A stretch of DNA of 64,000 nucleotides from Gordius sp. MW1 (GCA_964036665.1 OZ038530.1:17258001-17322000); one strand, 5' to 3'. Shown: positions 12,310-24,410, counted from the first letter of the stretch. Notes: generated by a model from the letters alone, not told the origin. Numbers and translations are program-made.

Positions 12310-13216
12310 TCGATTGGCAGATAACATTGCAACTCAGACGAAATCCATAAGAAATAGATTTAAATGGTAATAACATCAACTTTAGCTTTGTCTTAAACTC
12401 AAGAGACCTACCTTCCCATAAATGCTCTCGACACCCTAATAGCTTTTAAAATTATCTTAAAGCCCTTCAGTCAAAATTAATTTATTTCCTCATAACATGC
12501 ACCAATAAGCAATTTCCCCATACTCAAGAGATTGAAAATTCATTTAGGAAATGATATGAACAATTTTCCCAGCTACGATTAAATTCTAGATAGACAAGGA
12601 CTGGGCTATGAAAATCAACATTATTGTAGAATTAATATTTTAATTGCGTTTTTAATTTTATACAAAGAATATTTTTAATATTCTTTGCGAGGGACAAAAT
12701 TTAAATTTTATACATAGAATTTATATTTTTATTAGAGGTCAGATTTGTTACCCGGAGGTCAATTTATGACTAAATTGCTCTCCCCATCATAAGAGCTCCT
12801 CGAACAGCCTGATCCGAAATATAATGATGTTTGATTCATAAGCTCTTGTGAAAATTGACTCAAGTGGCTGTAAAGAACTAAAGTGAATGGTTTGCCATTG
12901 GATTGGACTGTTCCGAAGCAAATTGTGACTGATAGGAACACGGTTTAGATACGTGAAACGGCGATGAAAAAATATCATATTCAACACTTTACAACACTTT
13001 AATATTCTAAAGGCGATGCTACCAAAGAGCTATTAGGCCATTATAAGCCCTTTACGCTAAACGGCGCAAAATTTTATTGGTCTGGGGGATTGCATGATGG
13101 ATGTTCTCATCAGTTATTGTATTTGCAAACAACATAATTTTACTTTTGGATTAAAAATATCAAATGATTGAAGAACGACATGAAGCACATGTTAAATCAA
13201 AAAGTATATACAAAAC
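12310..13216. other. Unassigned AT-rich stretch
   Basis: Short overlapping minus-strand frames at 12759-12987 have no recognised domain and no splice-consistent extension. A small AATATT-rich inverted repeat lies near 12660-12690. I see no supportable gene. Confidence 0.4.
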
Positions 13217-14984
13217 TCGGGCCTTCGGCCCTCGTGGGAAGGAGGAGAAGGGAAGAGGGGAAGGGAAGGGGGGACGACTTATCTGTACTTCGTATAAATG
13301 TATCATATTTGCTATGCAATTTATGGGCGAGAAAGGTGGGAAGGGGCGAGAATGCTTATAGGGGGGTATTAAATGCCTAATGATTAATTAATTATTTATA
13401 CAAATTTTCCATTATAGGCAAAATGATATAGGCAAAATGTAATATAGGCAAGGGTTAGAGTTAGATTTAGTGTTTGCATCTAGGTGCGTATTACATTAGT
13501 TTTTATTGATTATGGGTCTAACAAACATTATATTATAAAACAACACAATGTTAAGAATTTGCAGAATTGTTGGGAGAAATGTTTTGTTGAATTTGAACAA
13601 TTTTTAATTAAAAAAATCAAAAATTTGGCCAATGGTCACTTTTTCTCTATTGGTCATCACCAACAGATACTCTATAAGTCAATGATAGCCAAAAAAAAGG
13701 GAAAAAAAATTTTGATGCTCACTTTGGCCAATGGTCATTTTTTTCCATTGGTCAGCAGCCAAGACACGGTAAAAGGGGATATAAATTCATAAGAGTAAAA
13801 AAAACGAAAAAAAAATTTTCAAATCACATTTTGGCCAATGGTCATTTTTTTCCATTGGTCAGCAGCCAGGACACGGTAAAAGTGGATATAAATTCATATT
13901 AGTCAAAAAAACGAAAAAAAAGTTTTCGAATCACATTTTGGCCAATGGCCATTTTATTCCATTGGTCAGCAGCCAGCGGACGGCCAAAAAGTGATAATAG
14001 CAATGGTAGGAACAGGAACAATCATAATAGTCAAAAAAAAACGAAAAAAATATTTTCGATTCACATTTTGGCCAATGGTCATTTTTTCCATCGGTCAGGA
14101 GCCAGCGGACGGCCAAAAAGTCATAATAGCAATGGTAGTAACAGGAACAATCATAATAGTCAAAAAAAAACGAAAAAATAAACTTGGATTCACATTTTGG
14201 CCAATGGTCATTTTTTCAGTGGTCAGCAGCCAACGGACGGCCAAAAAGTCTTATTATCAATGATAGTAACAAGAACAATCATAAGAGTCAAAAAAACCCG
14301 GGATTCTAACCCAAAAACTAGTTAAATTGCATAGCAATTAAAAGTAAACAACTTTTATTTATGTTTATTATATAACATTGGTCAGCAGCCAGCGGACGGC
14401 CAAAAAGTCATAATAGCAATGGTAGAAACAGGAACAATCATAATAGTCAAAAAAAACGAAAAAAATAATTTCGATTCACATTTTGGCCAATGGTCATTTT
14501 TTTCATTGGTCAGCAGCCAGCGGACGGCCAAAAATTCTTATTATCAATGATAGTAACAAGAACAATCATAAGAGTCAAAAAAACTCCGGGATTCTAACCC
14601 CAAAACTAGTTAAATTGCATAGCAATTAAAAAGTAAACAGCTTTTATTTATGTTTATTATATAACTAGTTAAATTGCATAGCATTAAAAGTAAACAACTT
14701 TTATCTATGTTTATTATATAATAGATAATTTAACAAATCTTATATATAACACACCGAGGGAGATAGAGATGAGGGGTGGGGCACCTCTTATGCATTAATT
14801 TAAAAAATAACACAGCGAGGGAGATAGAGATGAGGGGTGGGGCACCTCTTTCTCATGCATTAATTTAAAAAATCGATAACCTAATATACCCAATGCAAAT
14901 AGATAGGGAGGGTAACGGACAACGGACAACGGACGGACGGACAACCAAAAAACGAGCCCATAAATTGCATAGCAATTAATAAAT
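13217..14984 (+). mobile_element. Hairpin-bounded composite element, copy 1
   Basis: Starts with the hairpin CTCGGGCCTTCGGCCCTCG and a purine-rich tract. A module around 13280-13620, conserved in other copies, follows. Next come tandem units of about 100-130 bp, each containing TTGGCCAATGGTCA, a T run and TCCATTGGTCAGCAGCC. The 3' part carries two direct repeats of a GAGGGAGATAGAGATGAGG module (14755-14865), an ACGGAC tract, and the terminal palindrome AAATTGCATAGCAATTA. Internal copies of that palindrome near 14325, 14613 and 14665 suggest nested or concatenated units. No transposase is encoded. Open frames inside are shadows of the repeat. Confidence 0.7.
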
Positions 14985-15560
14985 ACATTTCATTTTTGGT
15001 TAGTTCGCCCATTTTATTTTATTATTCCTTTAATTATATTTCCAACCCTCCTCCCTCAATTAATAACTTCTGTTCAATACATCTACCACCCCCCCCCACT
15101 CCTATATTAATAATTAAAAATAATACGCGTAATATTAATTTTGGCTTTGATATTTAATAATGACTAGTTGTGCCCGGCCAAGCGTTGCTTTGGCGTAGTC
15201 CTTAATTAGCTAAATAATTACTATGAATTAATAAAACATTTATGAAAAATTTTGGGTCAATCGTTTATGATGTAAAAAAATATAGGAAAAGGCATAAAGG
15301 CCTGCAAAGTCACTTTTTTTCAACCCGAACCCGAAAGCGTTTTTAAATTTTCAACCCGATTCACCACTTGTTCCAGGATCCTCTCTTCCTTATTTTTAAA
15401 ATAACATATGGATGTATGTATGTACGTATTGTGTCTAGTCACGTGCTTAGTAAGGCTTTTTTTAATACAATAAAATATTTAAAATATTAGGCATAAAAAA
15501 TTATAAATAGAGAGTAATGAAAAGAAAATTGAATTATAATGGACATGCGGCGTAACAAGT
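14985..15560. other. Unassigned AT-rich stretch
   Basis: No gene seen. A GCCCGGCCAAGCGTTGCTTTGG patch near 15172 looks like a repeat fragment, but I cannot name it. Confidence 0.35.
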
Positions 15561-15605
15561 AGCGACATGCAATAGCTCGGCTATTGCCTGTTACGACCGC
15601 GCATT
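15561..15605. repeat. GCAATAG palindrome repeat
   Basis: Contains GCAATAGCTCGGCTATTGC, a hairpin with a 7-bp stem and 5-nt loop, followed by CTGTTACGACCGCGCAT. The same block recurs at about 57963, 63143 and 63356, and in a form split by the hAT at 54300/57754. Confidence 0.65.
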
Positions 15606-15665
15606 TAAAAATGTCACAGGTATCATAATAATATCTCAAATAATTTACAGGTGCTAAATTAAAAC

Positions 15666-16926
15666 TTTTTTAACCACATTTTGGCCAATGGTCATTTTTT
15701 TCCATTGGTCAGCAGCCAGCGGACAGTCTATAAATACATAAGAGTCAAAAAAAAAAATAAAAAAAAAATTTCGAATCACATTTTGGCCAATGGTCATTTT
15801 TTTCCATTGGTCAGCAGTCAGGACACGGTAAAAGTGGATATAAATTCATAATAGTCAAAAAAAACGAAAAAAAAGTTTTCGAATCACATTTTGGCCAATG
15901 GTCATTTTATTCCATTGGTCAGCAGCCAGCGGACGGCCAAAAAGTGATAATAGCAATGGTAGGAACAGGAACAATCATAATAGTCAAAAAAAAACGAAAA
16001 AAATATTTTCGATCCACATTTTGGCCAATGGTCATTTTTTCCATCGGTCAGGAGCCAGCGGACGACCAAAAAGTCATAATAGCAATGGTAGTAACAGGAA
16101 CAATCATAATAGTCAAAAAAAACGAAAAAATAAACTCGGATTCACATTTTGGCCAATGGTCAGCAGCCAACGGACGGCCAAAAAGTCTTATTATCAATGA
16201 TAGTAACAAGAACAATCATAAGAGTCAAAAAAACCCGGGATTCTAACCCAAAAACTAGTTAAATTGCATAGCAATTAAAAGTAAACAACTTTTATTTATG
16301 TTTATTATATAACATTGGTCAGCAGCCAGCGGACGGTTAAAAAGTCATAATAGCAATGGTAGAAACAGGAACAATCATAATAGTCAAAAAAAACGAAAAA
16401 AATAATTTCGATTCACATTTTGGACAATGGTCATTTTTTTCATTGGTAAGCAGCCAGCGGACGGCCAAAAATTCTTATTATCAATGATAGTAACAAGAAC
16501 AATCATAAGAGTCAAAAAAACTCCGGGATTCTAACCCCAAAACTAGTTAAATTGCATAGCAATTAAAAAGTAAACAACTTTTATTTATGTTTATTATATA
16601 ACTAGTTAAATTGCATAGCATTAAAAGTAAACAGCTTTTATCTATGTTTATTATATAATAGATAATTTAACAAATCTTATATATAACACACCGAGGGAGA
16701 TAGAGATGAGGGGTGGGGCACCTCTTATGCATTAATTTAAAAAATAACACAGCGAGGGAGATAGAGATGAGGGGTGGGGCACCTCTTTCTCATGCATTAA
16801 TTTAAAAAATCGATAACCTAATATACCCAATGCAAATAGATAGGGAGGGTAACGGACAACGGACAACGGACGGACGGACAACGGGGACAACCAAAAAACG
16901 AGCCCATAAATTGCATAGCAATTAAT
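15666..16926 (+). mobile_element. Hairpin-bounded composite element, copy 2 (5' truncated)
   Basis: Nearly a duplicate of the 3' two thirds of the 13.2-15.0 kb element: the same minisatellite units, the same two GAGGGAGATAGAGATGAGG modules (16690-16795), and the same end AAATTGCATAGCAATTA at about 16909-16925. It lacks the GGGCCTTCGGCCC hairpin and 5' module. Confidence 0.7.
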
Positions 16927-17285
16927 ATGATGCTACGGGTAGAGCCCTGCACGGGCAGTTTGAAACCTGGTCCTGCCCGAGCCCGACCTTCCAAATGCTG
17001 ATCTACCAATGGGCTATAAGTTTGGGTTATAAAAACTTTTTACTAATTCTATTGTTAAGTATATAGAGGGGAGACAAAATATTTTTAAGATAGATAAAAG
17101 GTGCGGGTGGGTATTTTTTTTAATTTTTCTATAAATTTACAATTCAAAAAAGTCGAGCCGGGCTTGGGTTGGGTTTGAGTTAAAAAAAATTTGGACTCGG
17201 GTCGGGGTCGGCTCGTGCCGAAGAAATTCCATTTTGCAAGGCTTTGGCCACGGGCTCGGGTAGGGCATGAAATATGTCTATAGTA
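16927..17285. mobile_element. GC-rich hAT-like non-autonomous element
   Basis: Begins GGGTAGAGCCCTGCACGGGC and ends near GGCCACGGGCTCGGGTAGGG, with subterminal GGGTCGG/GCCCGAGCC repeats and no coding sequence. The CTGCACGGGC terminus resembles that of the other hAT elements here. No clear target duplication. Confidence 0.5.
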
Positions 17286-17396
17286 TACTTAAGTATATAT
17301 TTTTAAATTAATACCAATTTCGGATATCATTTTAATGTTCACACAAAATAATATCTTTCTTTTTAATATCTTTAGTAATAACTTTCCATGGGCGTA

Positions 17397-17544
17397 GCCA
17401 GCATTGGTATTAGAGGGGGGCAGTAACAATATAGGGAGGGGCAAAATGATAATTTTTTGAAATTTTAGCCATAACTTAAATAAATTTTGGAATTAGAGGG
17501 GGGCAGCCGTCCCTCCCTGCCCCCCCCCCTTGGCTACGCCCATA
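17397..17544. mobile_element. MITE, CATGGGCGTA family
   Basis: Termini CATGGGCGTAGCCAGCATTGG and the reverse complement of TATGGGCGTAGCCAAGGG. An exact 8-bp duplication TAACTTTC flanks it (389-396 and 545-552 of the 17 kb block). Confidence 0.85.
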
Positions 17545-18057
17545 TAACTTTCTGTAACAACGATTCTCCCCAAAAACGAATAGTCATAATAATCATATCA
17601 CGCGCTCATTTTGTTTTTAAACATATTGCGCGTGTTATAAAATATTTTTTACGGATCGACGATGATTGGCACAAATAAGAGGAGGAGGATAAATCGACGA
17701 TGATTAATACAAATAGGAGGAGGATAAATTTACAGTTATAAAATTAAGCATGCATTTGCTACAATATTATTTATGATTAATGTCACAAGAATTTAATATT
17801 ATGTTTTTTTAATTTAAAGATGCTGTTATATAAAGATTAAAAAATGTGCAAATTTGAATTTCTGTTTATATTATTTATTGATTTATGTTAAATGCCATTG
17901 GCAATAAATAATAAAGTGTTTATATATCTTATAGGAAGATATAGATGTTGTAGATATAAAAATAAGTTCATATTGATTATAAAATGACTTTAAAAGAATT
18001 TCTACACATATCATAAATATTAACCTTTTAAAATAATTAACTAGGATATTATTTTAA
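17545..18057. other. AT-rich stretch with a short direct repeat
   Basis: A two-copy direct repeat of about 36 bp (ATCGACGATGATT...AGGAGGATAAAT) lies at 17653-17729. No gene seen. Confidence 0.4.
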
Positions 18058-18770
18058 AACTGTATTGAGGCCATCCCAAGTCGGACCCATGACCTTCAAC
18101 TCTCCAACAACGAGTTCAGGATCGCAACAGGGCTCCGCCTAGGTTGTGATATAGTTGCCCCCCATCAATGCAACTTATGTGGCTCATCTGTAGGTACAAA
18201 AGGTCATCACGGCCTACATTGCAAATTTAATAAGGCCAGATTTTTACGTCACACATCTGTTAATGCTCTTCTACAGAAGACATTCAATAAGGCTGGCTTT
18301 CCCTCCCAATTGGAGCCTAATGGTCTTTGCCTTAGCGACAAGAAGAGACCCGATGGACAGACCCTCATCCCATGGGCAAAAGGGCTATCCCTAGCATGGG
18401 ACTACACTTGTCCGGATGCCTTTGCACCCTCAAACCATAACAAAGACCCCCTTGTCGATTCTGAAAGAATAAAGTCAGCTAAATACGCAGAACTTAATTC
18501 CTCACTCCTTTTCTGCCCTATAGTGACCACTACCCTTACAACAATAGGGCCTAAAACCCAAGCCCTCCTGAAAGAATTGGGGCGCCGTATAGCTGCCAAT
18601 ACCCTTGACAAAAGGGAAACTTTTTTTTTAAAACAGAAAATCGGAATTATAATTTGTCATTTCAACGCGATCGCAATTTTTGAATGTTTACCTCGCATAT
18701 AATTTTTATAGTATATATAGTTTCATTTAATAAAAGATATCATTAAAAAAAAAAAAAAAAAAAAAAATAT
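18058..18770 (+). pseudogene. 5'-truncated retroelement fragment with endonuclease-like C-terminus and poly(A)
   Basis: One frame is open from about 18058 to the stop at 18700-18702. It begins mid-protein and reads ...NEFRIATGLRLG, then the zinc-like pattern CNLCG...GHHGLHC, then KKRPDGQTLIPW, WDYTCPDAFAPS, ELGRRIA and FFLKQKI. The KRPDG...WDxT pattern resembles the PD-(D/E)xK restriction-like endonuclease at the C-terminus of some non-LTR retroelements. A 3' UTR of about 45 bp leads to an uninterrupted A run at about 18746-18768. Abrupt 5' truncation plus a poly(A) tail is typical of target-primed reverse transcription. The coding part has no stop, so insertion was fairly recent. Confidence 0.7.
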
Positions 18771-18844
18771 TAAAAAGGTACGATAATTATATTTTATGTT
18801 TGTGCAATATCCCTCTAATAAAATATATATACCTTCCATATTTT
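18771..18844. other. Short unassigned spacer
   Basis: AT-rich, ending in a C tract and TCTTCTAAAACGGCC. No feature recognised. Confidence 0.3.
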
Positions 18845-19707
18845 TATCCCCCCCCTCTTCTAAAACGGCCTAGGCTATATTCTCGATTCAAAGTGATAAA
18901 TAACATATCGTAAAAACGCATTTCTTAAACGTTCCATTCCCGAGCGCTATCATCGCGTTCGTTAATTTGTATGTTATTGTTTATGTTTACAAATAATAAA
19001 CGCCTTGCACTTCATTTTTTAAATTTGCCATTTTTTAATTTTTACAATCCACATAATATCAAATATATTTTTGAATCAGAGGCAATGCTCAGCTCCAAGA
19101 AATGGATGTGGGATTTTTGTTTGATTTAAGATAACATCAAACAATAGTTCTCATTCACTTGTTCTATACAAGTTTGATGTAGGAGGTCAGCCTTAAACTT
19201 TAAATTTTACCAACAATCAAGAATTTAACAATAGAATTCTCAAAGCTATAATCTTGGACATTGAGAGAGATCACTAAAGAGTGATGGAAGTAAATTCTAA
19301 GGGCACACAAGTGTTTTTTTTACCTGAGAGTGCAGAATCTAGCTTTTGTGATTTATTGACTAATTATTCCTTCAACCATGTGCTAGAGCAAATGAGATTA
19401 ATTCTATAACAAAAGAAGATCACTTTGTGTTAGATGATTTTTGTTAGATGTTCAGCTCTTTAACATCAAAACAACTACATGCTCATGTGGTATCCAACTA
19501 GCAATTTTATTACTGTGTCTACACATTATTAAGATGAGGGAATACTCAAATATCCCATTATTTGATATCCAACCTTGTAATAAGGGATGGAAGAAAACAA
19601 ATCCAATTATTTTATTATGACTATCTAAATGTTTTAAAGAAAAAGCCATGAATTCTAGCATCCCTGATAATTCTAAAAATTTTGTATCAAGTTACTTATA
19701 AAGCTTT
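18845..19707 (+). repeat. Relic repeat R (inverted copy of the SENP 5' flank at 25.9-27.6 kb)
   Basis: About 860 bp that pair, as an inverted repeat, with 25931-27640 once the foldback element inside the latter is removed. On the plus strand the last 250 bp retain a coding-like stretch in both copies: CSCG.QLAILLLCLHI, REYS.IPLFDI, MNSSI.DN.KNFVSSYL and a stop. This copy has in-frame stops. I do not recognise the protein. It is cut on the right by the gypsy element. Confidence 0.6.
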
Positions 19708-19713
19708 CTTGTA

Positions 19714-19814
19714 TACTAATTCACATATGTCTTAAATCGGACAACCAAAATTATATATTTTCATCCACATGGTATATACAAAACTGATATTACAAATTAC
19801 GCTATATATTACAT
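19714..19814 (-). repeat. 3' LTR of the gypsy element
   Basis: Nearly identical to 24303-24404, with a few substitutions and a 1-bp length difference. The short length and small divergence suggest insertion long enough ago for mutations, but with ends still intact. Confidence 0.8.
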
Positions 19815-19849
19815 TTCTCCCTATTTTAAATGTGAAATTCCTCGTAGAA

Positions 19850-22819
19850 ACGTACAGGTGGTTTTGACGTTCTAGTCGATCGTCTTAACGTAATCGGACT
19901 TGCAACTTTTTCAACATTGGTTTCCAGACTATTCGGACTTGCAACTGTTTCAACATTCGGTTCCAACTAGTATTGTTAGTTTCGACGAACTGGAATTGCA
20001 TCCTAAATTTTAACTGATCCGCGTGTTTCCTTTTAATTCCTTTATCAGTGCGAACATTATATGAATATGGGCCTTGACGTTGTATGATAAATCCTTTGTA
20101 CCAGCCCGCTTTAATTTTATTCCGAATCCATACTGGATCTCCAACATTAAATTCCCTATAACACGCTTTCGGTCATGGTTGCTCTTTTGTTTAGCTAATC
20201 TCTCCTTCCACTTTTTTTCGGATCTGGTCGAATAAGGTCCAACGCTGTCCTTACTCTTCTTCCCAACAACAATTCCGCCGGAGCTTTACCTCTGGTTGCC
20301 TGAGGTGTATTCCTTTATGTCATAATTATTTGTTGAAGGCATAGTTCTTTCTCTCCCCCTGATTTTCTTGCTGCCCAGTATCTTGATTTTAGCGTTCGAA
20401 TCATTCTCTCAGCGAATCCATTTGTTTTGGGGTGGTATGGAGTTGATGTTACGTGCTTAATGTTGTTGTTGTCACAAAATTTTGTGAATTCTTCACCGAA
20501 AATTGTGATCGATTATCGGATACTATTTACAACGGAATACCGAATCTGCAAAACCAATTTCGTAATTGCCTCACAATTTGTGGTCCTTTAAGCGACGATA
20601 GTGGCTACCTCGACCCATTTCGATAATGCATCAATTAAAACCAACCAATAATTTCCTTCGACAGGTCCGGCAATATTTATGTGGACTCGATCCCAAGGAC
20701 GGTCAGGTACGGACCAAGAATATAAGGGAACTTCTTGTTCGGCTTGTCGGCCTTCTTGACAACCGTCACATTCCTTTACAAACAAATCAATACTCTTGTC
20801 CATTTCCGGCCACCAAACATATGGGCTAAATTAGGCATTCCTGTGATCCCGGGGTGTCGTTAGTGTAATATTTTTAAAACCAACTTTTGTAAGTTCCTCG
20901 GTATTATTAACCGATTGCCACGCAATAATAATCCATCTTCAAATGACAGTTCCTCACTTCGATTGTAGTACGTTTTCATGTCAAAACGGCATTTTTTTAA
21001 ATCCAACCGCCATTCTCGGTTGATCGCTAAAATTAATTCACGACACAAAGGATCTTGTTTAATTGATGTTTTCAGCATTTCATAATCTAACTTTAATTCA
21101 TCTAACATGAGTACTACGTGATTGATCTGATTCGTCTCAAGGTATTTTGGATCTGGCAGTCTCGACAATGCATCAGCGCATTGATTGTTCTTTCCTGATC
21201 GGTATGTATTTTATGTCGTATTAATATCCATTTAAAAATAAAGCCCACCGAATTAATCTATTATTGATCACTTTCGGTAAATCCCGATGATTTCCGAATA
21301 ATCTTTCTAGAGGTTTGTGTTCCGTCATCAATACAAATTTTCGACCACGTACGTATTGATCGAATTTTTGAACACCGAACACAATGGCTCGCGCTTCCCG
21401 ATCAATTGTAGAGAATCGTTTTTCGGACTCGCTTAACGTCCTGGATGCGTACGCAATAGCTCTTTCGGACCCGTCTGCATATAAGTGTGATAGTACAGCA
21501 CCTACACGAGTTTCAGAAGCATCTACCGCTAGGTATAACGGCAATGAGGTTGAATAAGGTACCAATGTATTGGACGTTGAAAGCATCAGTTTAACATCGT
21601 TAAAAATCTTCTGCTCTTTCATCGTCTATTTCCAACCTATTGATGAGCCCGTCAATGCATGCAAGGGTGCGCATTTTTCGTGAAACATTGGGATGAACCT
21701 TTCCTGATAATTAACTAGTCCTAAAAAGGAACGTAGTTCTTTTTTATTTTGTGGTTCTTTGAAATTAACAATAGCTTCCACTCGCTCTTGTGGGTCGATC
21801 CCTGTTGCATCGATCACATGTCCCAAGTATTTAACTGAATTTTGGAAAAATTTAACCTTTTCCTTCTTTGCTTTTAGACTAGCGTCCTGTACCCTCTTTA
21901 GTACTTCGTTCAGATTTTGCAGGTGGTCATTTTCATTTACCCCTTTAACTATGATATCTTCTAGAAGTACGCCGGTATGGGGAATCCCATCTAATAATTC
22001 CTCCATATAACGTTGGAATAAATTTGGTGCTATCGAAAGTCCAAATGGAAGCGTTTATATCGATAATAACCTAAATGCGATAGTGAGATACTGTCGCGAC
22101 TTTTCTTCGACCTTCATCTGAAGATAGGCATCACGTAAGTCAATTACTGTAAATTTCTGCCCTCCTGCGATCTTCAGAATTAAATCGTCAAATGTCGACA
22201 GTTAGATGGTTGTTTAAAGTTAGGAAGGGATTGATAGTAACTCGAAAATCGCCGCAATGGAATTATTTGATTTTAATACATTTACTATTGGAGTTGCCCA
22301 TGTAATTGGTGTTGCTGCAAGATAAACATGTTTAATTATATCTTCGTCCAATAATCTTTTAATTTCCTCTTCAACTTTATTCCTTAAAGGAATGGGAACT
22401 CTTCGTGCAGGAAATGCTATGGCTTTGGCTTCTTCCGTTACAAAAAGATTTACCTCATAATCTTTAATCCAGCCACTGCCATCACTGAACACATTGGTAT
22501 ACTTTTCAACCAATTCCTCTTCTATGTTATGAGGTTTTTCTTCTATAGCATTAATCTTAACTTAATGAAGAAGTTTTAGGTTAAAAGCTTGCGTCCAGTT
22601 TAAACCAAAAATGGGGTCTTCTTCTACAGTTGTTACAATAGCTGTTAATATTAAAGTTTTATTGTTTAAATTGACACAGACTTGTGTTTCTCCACATATA
22701 GGAACTGAATTGTTTCCAAAAGCTTTTATCTTGGGGCATGGTGTTAATTGAGGTGTATTTAAAATGTTGTAGATATTCTTGTTGATTACAGATACTAATG
22801 AGCCAGTATCATATAACAT
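19850..22819 (-). pseudogene. gypsy pol remnant (protease, RT, RNase H, integrase)
   Basis: Successive blocks on the minus strand: protease with the DTG active site (22819-22562); RT start (22513-22220); RT palm end and connection (22006-21626); RNase H with YLAVDAS (21622-21221); linker SRLPDPKY (21168-20860); integrase zinc-binding part and core start (20803-20588). Frames are broken between blocks, and the integrase end (below 20588) has no long frame. Key residues are lost: the YxDD position reads LLED, the RNase H TDHKPL reads TEHKPL, and the first integrase acidic residue (HIDxAGP in relatives) is Asn. It cannot be active. Confidence 0.8.
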
Positions 22820-22867
22820 TTTGAAAATTTTCTGACTTATCCTTACATGTATGTATGGTTTAAGGTA

Positions 22868-23743
22868 CGCCTCGGGATTTCGAATCGAATATTTTTGGTA
22901 TTCGATTCGGATTTTTCTTCAAAGAAAATATTCGATTCAAGAAAATATTCGATTCGAGATCGTCGAATATTAAAATGAAGATTCGAATTCGATTCGAAAA
23001 ATAATTAAGGATTCGAAATCGATTCGAATATATATTAAGTTTTTTTACTAATAAAAAACACCTTAAAAAGGCTAGAATTTTTCATTTGCATATACATTTG
23101 AAAAATTTATTTGAAAGACATTTAAAAAATACACTCATTGTAAATAAAAATATTAAAGGCTAATAAAAAACTATGGCGATATGTGTAGGACAATCAAGAT
23201 TATCTTCCTACCCCACTAAACGATTGGTTGTGTTTTTATAAATGTAACCTTTTCTCCCATTCAATGTTGGATAGTAATTCCTCCTAAGAGGAATTTAAAG
23301 GCCAAATTCAATGCATGCTTTACTAAAATAGCCTTTTCTATCATTATATAGGTGCTGTTCCACCTGACTACCATGTCAAGTATTGCCTATATGTAATTAA
23401 TTGGTGGGTCAAATATTTTACATATAGCCTTTAATCGTGAAATATTTTTGGGCTGTCTTGCTATTTATATCAAGTTCATAATTTAATTTAATTGTGATCC
23501 TAGTTCTCAATAACTTATGTAAGTTAGAAAAATTTAAATTAGCAGGAAAAATAACTAAAATGCGGTAAGATAAAAATAGCTAAATATTTGCGTCTCGTCT
23601 ATTTAAATTAGACTTTTAAAAAAATTAGATTTTTTTAAGGATTCGATTCGGATTTTCGAATCTTACCAGCGTAAATATTCGATTGGAAACTTACACATAT
23701 GGATTCGAAAATTCAAATCGAATCCGAATATTTCCCAGAGGCG
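22868..23743. mobile_element. Non-autonomous element with ATTCGATTCGAAT subterminal repeats, nested in the gypsy element
   Basis: About 876 bp with imperfect terminal inverted repeats (CGCCTCGGGA and CGCCTCTGGGA). Dense GAATCGAAT/ATTCGATTCG repeats lie at both ends and a non-coding AT-rich centre between. TA flanks it on both sides, but the target duplication is not settled. It separates gag from protease, so it is younger than the gypsy insertion. Confidence 0.6.
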
Positions 23744-23839
23744 TAGTCTAAGGTGAGTTACATTATTTAAGTAATAAAAATTTCCAAGTGTATTAATAAT
23801 CTTGTTTACTGTTTGAGGTTTTGCACATTTTTGCTGACA

Positions 23840-24275
23840 TCAATTTCCAATGATATGTTTTGATATCCATTTAACAGTTGGTCGGAGCCGTTCATCTAAA
23901 TTAGATTTGAAGTCACAATTTTCTGCAGATGATTTTAATCTTGTTACAAACTCAATCAGAGTTTCATCATTTTTTTTAAGACATCTCACAAATTGTAATC
24001 TTGAGTGGAAAATTGTACTTTTTTGTGAAAATACCTTTTTCATTAATATTAATAAGTCTTCATATTTAAACAAGGATATATCTTCTGGGTATAGGAAATT
24101 TATTAAAGTTTCAATATTTTTTTGACCCATATATCCTAATATGATTTTGCATCGAGTAGCTTTAGGCACATTTTTAGCCTCAAAAATATTAGTGATAGTT
24201 ATTATGTATATTATAATATAATATTATCACCTTGTTTATAATTAAGTATTCCCACAGACTCCATTTTCAAAATAG
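23840..24275 (-). pseudogene. gypsy gag remnant
   Basis: A 109-codon frame (24169-23840) reads like a retrotransposon Gag capsid core (NVPKATRCKIILGYMG, FVRCLKKNDETLIEFVTRLK). Upstream, at about 24263, an ATG opens MESVGILNYKQGDN and soon stops. A large part of the N-terminal half is missing and the C-terminal CCHC knuckle is absent, replaced by the nested element. Confidence 0.6.
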
Positions 24276-24302
24276 GTTTTTATCCTATCGACCGCGCCAA
24301 TA

Positions 24303-24404
24303 TACTAATTCACATATGTCTTAAATCGGAAAAACCAACATTATATATTTTCATCCACATGGTATATACAAAACTGATATTACAAATTACGCTAGATATT
24401 ACAT
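24303..24404 (-). repeat. 5' LTR of the gypsy element
   Basis: Partner of 19714-19814, followed on the minus strand by the TGGCGCGG primer-binding-site-like sequence. Confidence 0.8.
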
Positions 24405-24410
24405 CTTGTA

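Larger units (their letters stand above)
19714..24404 (-). mobile_element. Ty3/gypsy retrotransposon, Mag-like, degenerate
   Basis: A complete but dead LTR element on the minus strand, flanked by an exact 6-bp duplication CTTGTA (19708-19713 and 24405-24410). The LTRs are unusually short, about 101 bp, as in the Mag lineage. Just inside the 5' LTR the minus strand reads TGGCGCGGTCGATAGGAT, which fits a tRNA primer-binding site. Just before the 3' LTR it reads AAAATAGGGAGAA, a polypurine tract. Gag, protease, reverse transcriptase, RNase H and integrase remains follow in the canonical gypsy order. A separate element (22868-23743) sits between gag and protease. Confidence 0.85.

Noticed and set aside
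12759-12987. Overlapping 60- and 66-codon minus-strand frames
   Set aside because: No family resemblance I can defend and no continuation on either side.
13484-13792. 102-codon frame conserved at 13484 and 49844
   Set aside because: Conservation follows the nucleotide identity of the composite element. The second half is minisatellite and the copy at 42.5 kb diverges in frame without selection-like constraint.
13620-16926. CRISPR-like regular repeats
   Set aside because: Units are 100-130 bp, degenerate and directly abutting, with no unique spacers, inside eukaryotic repeats. They are minisatellites.
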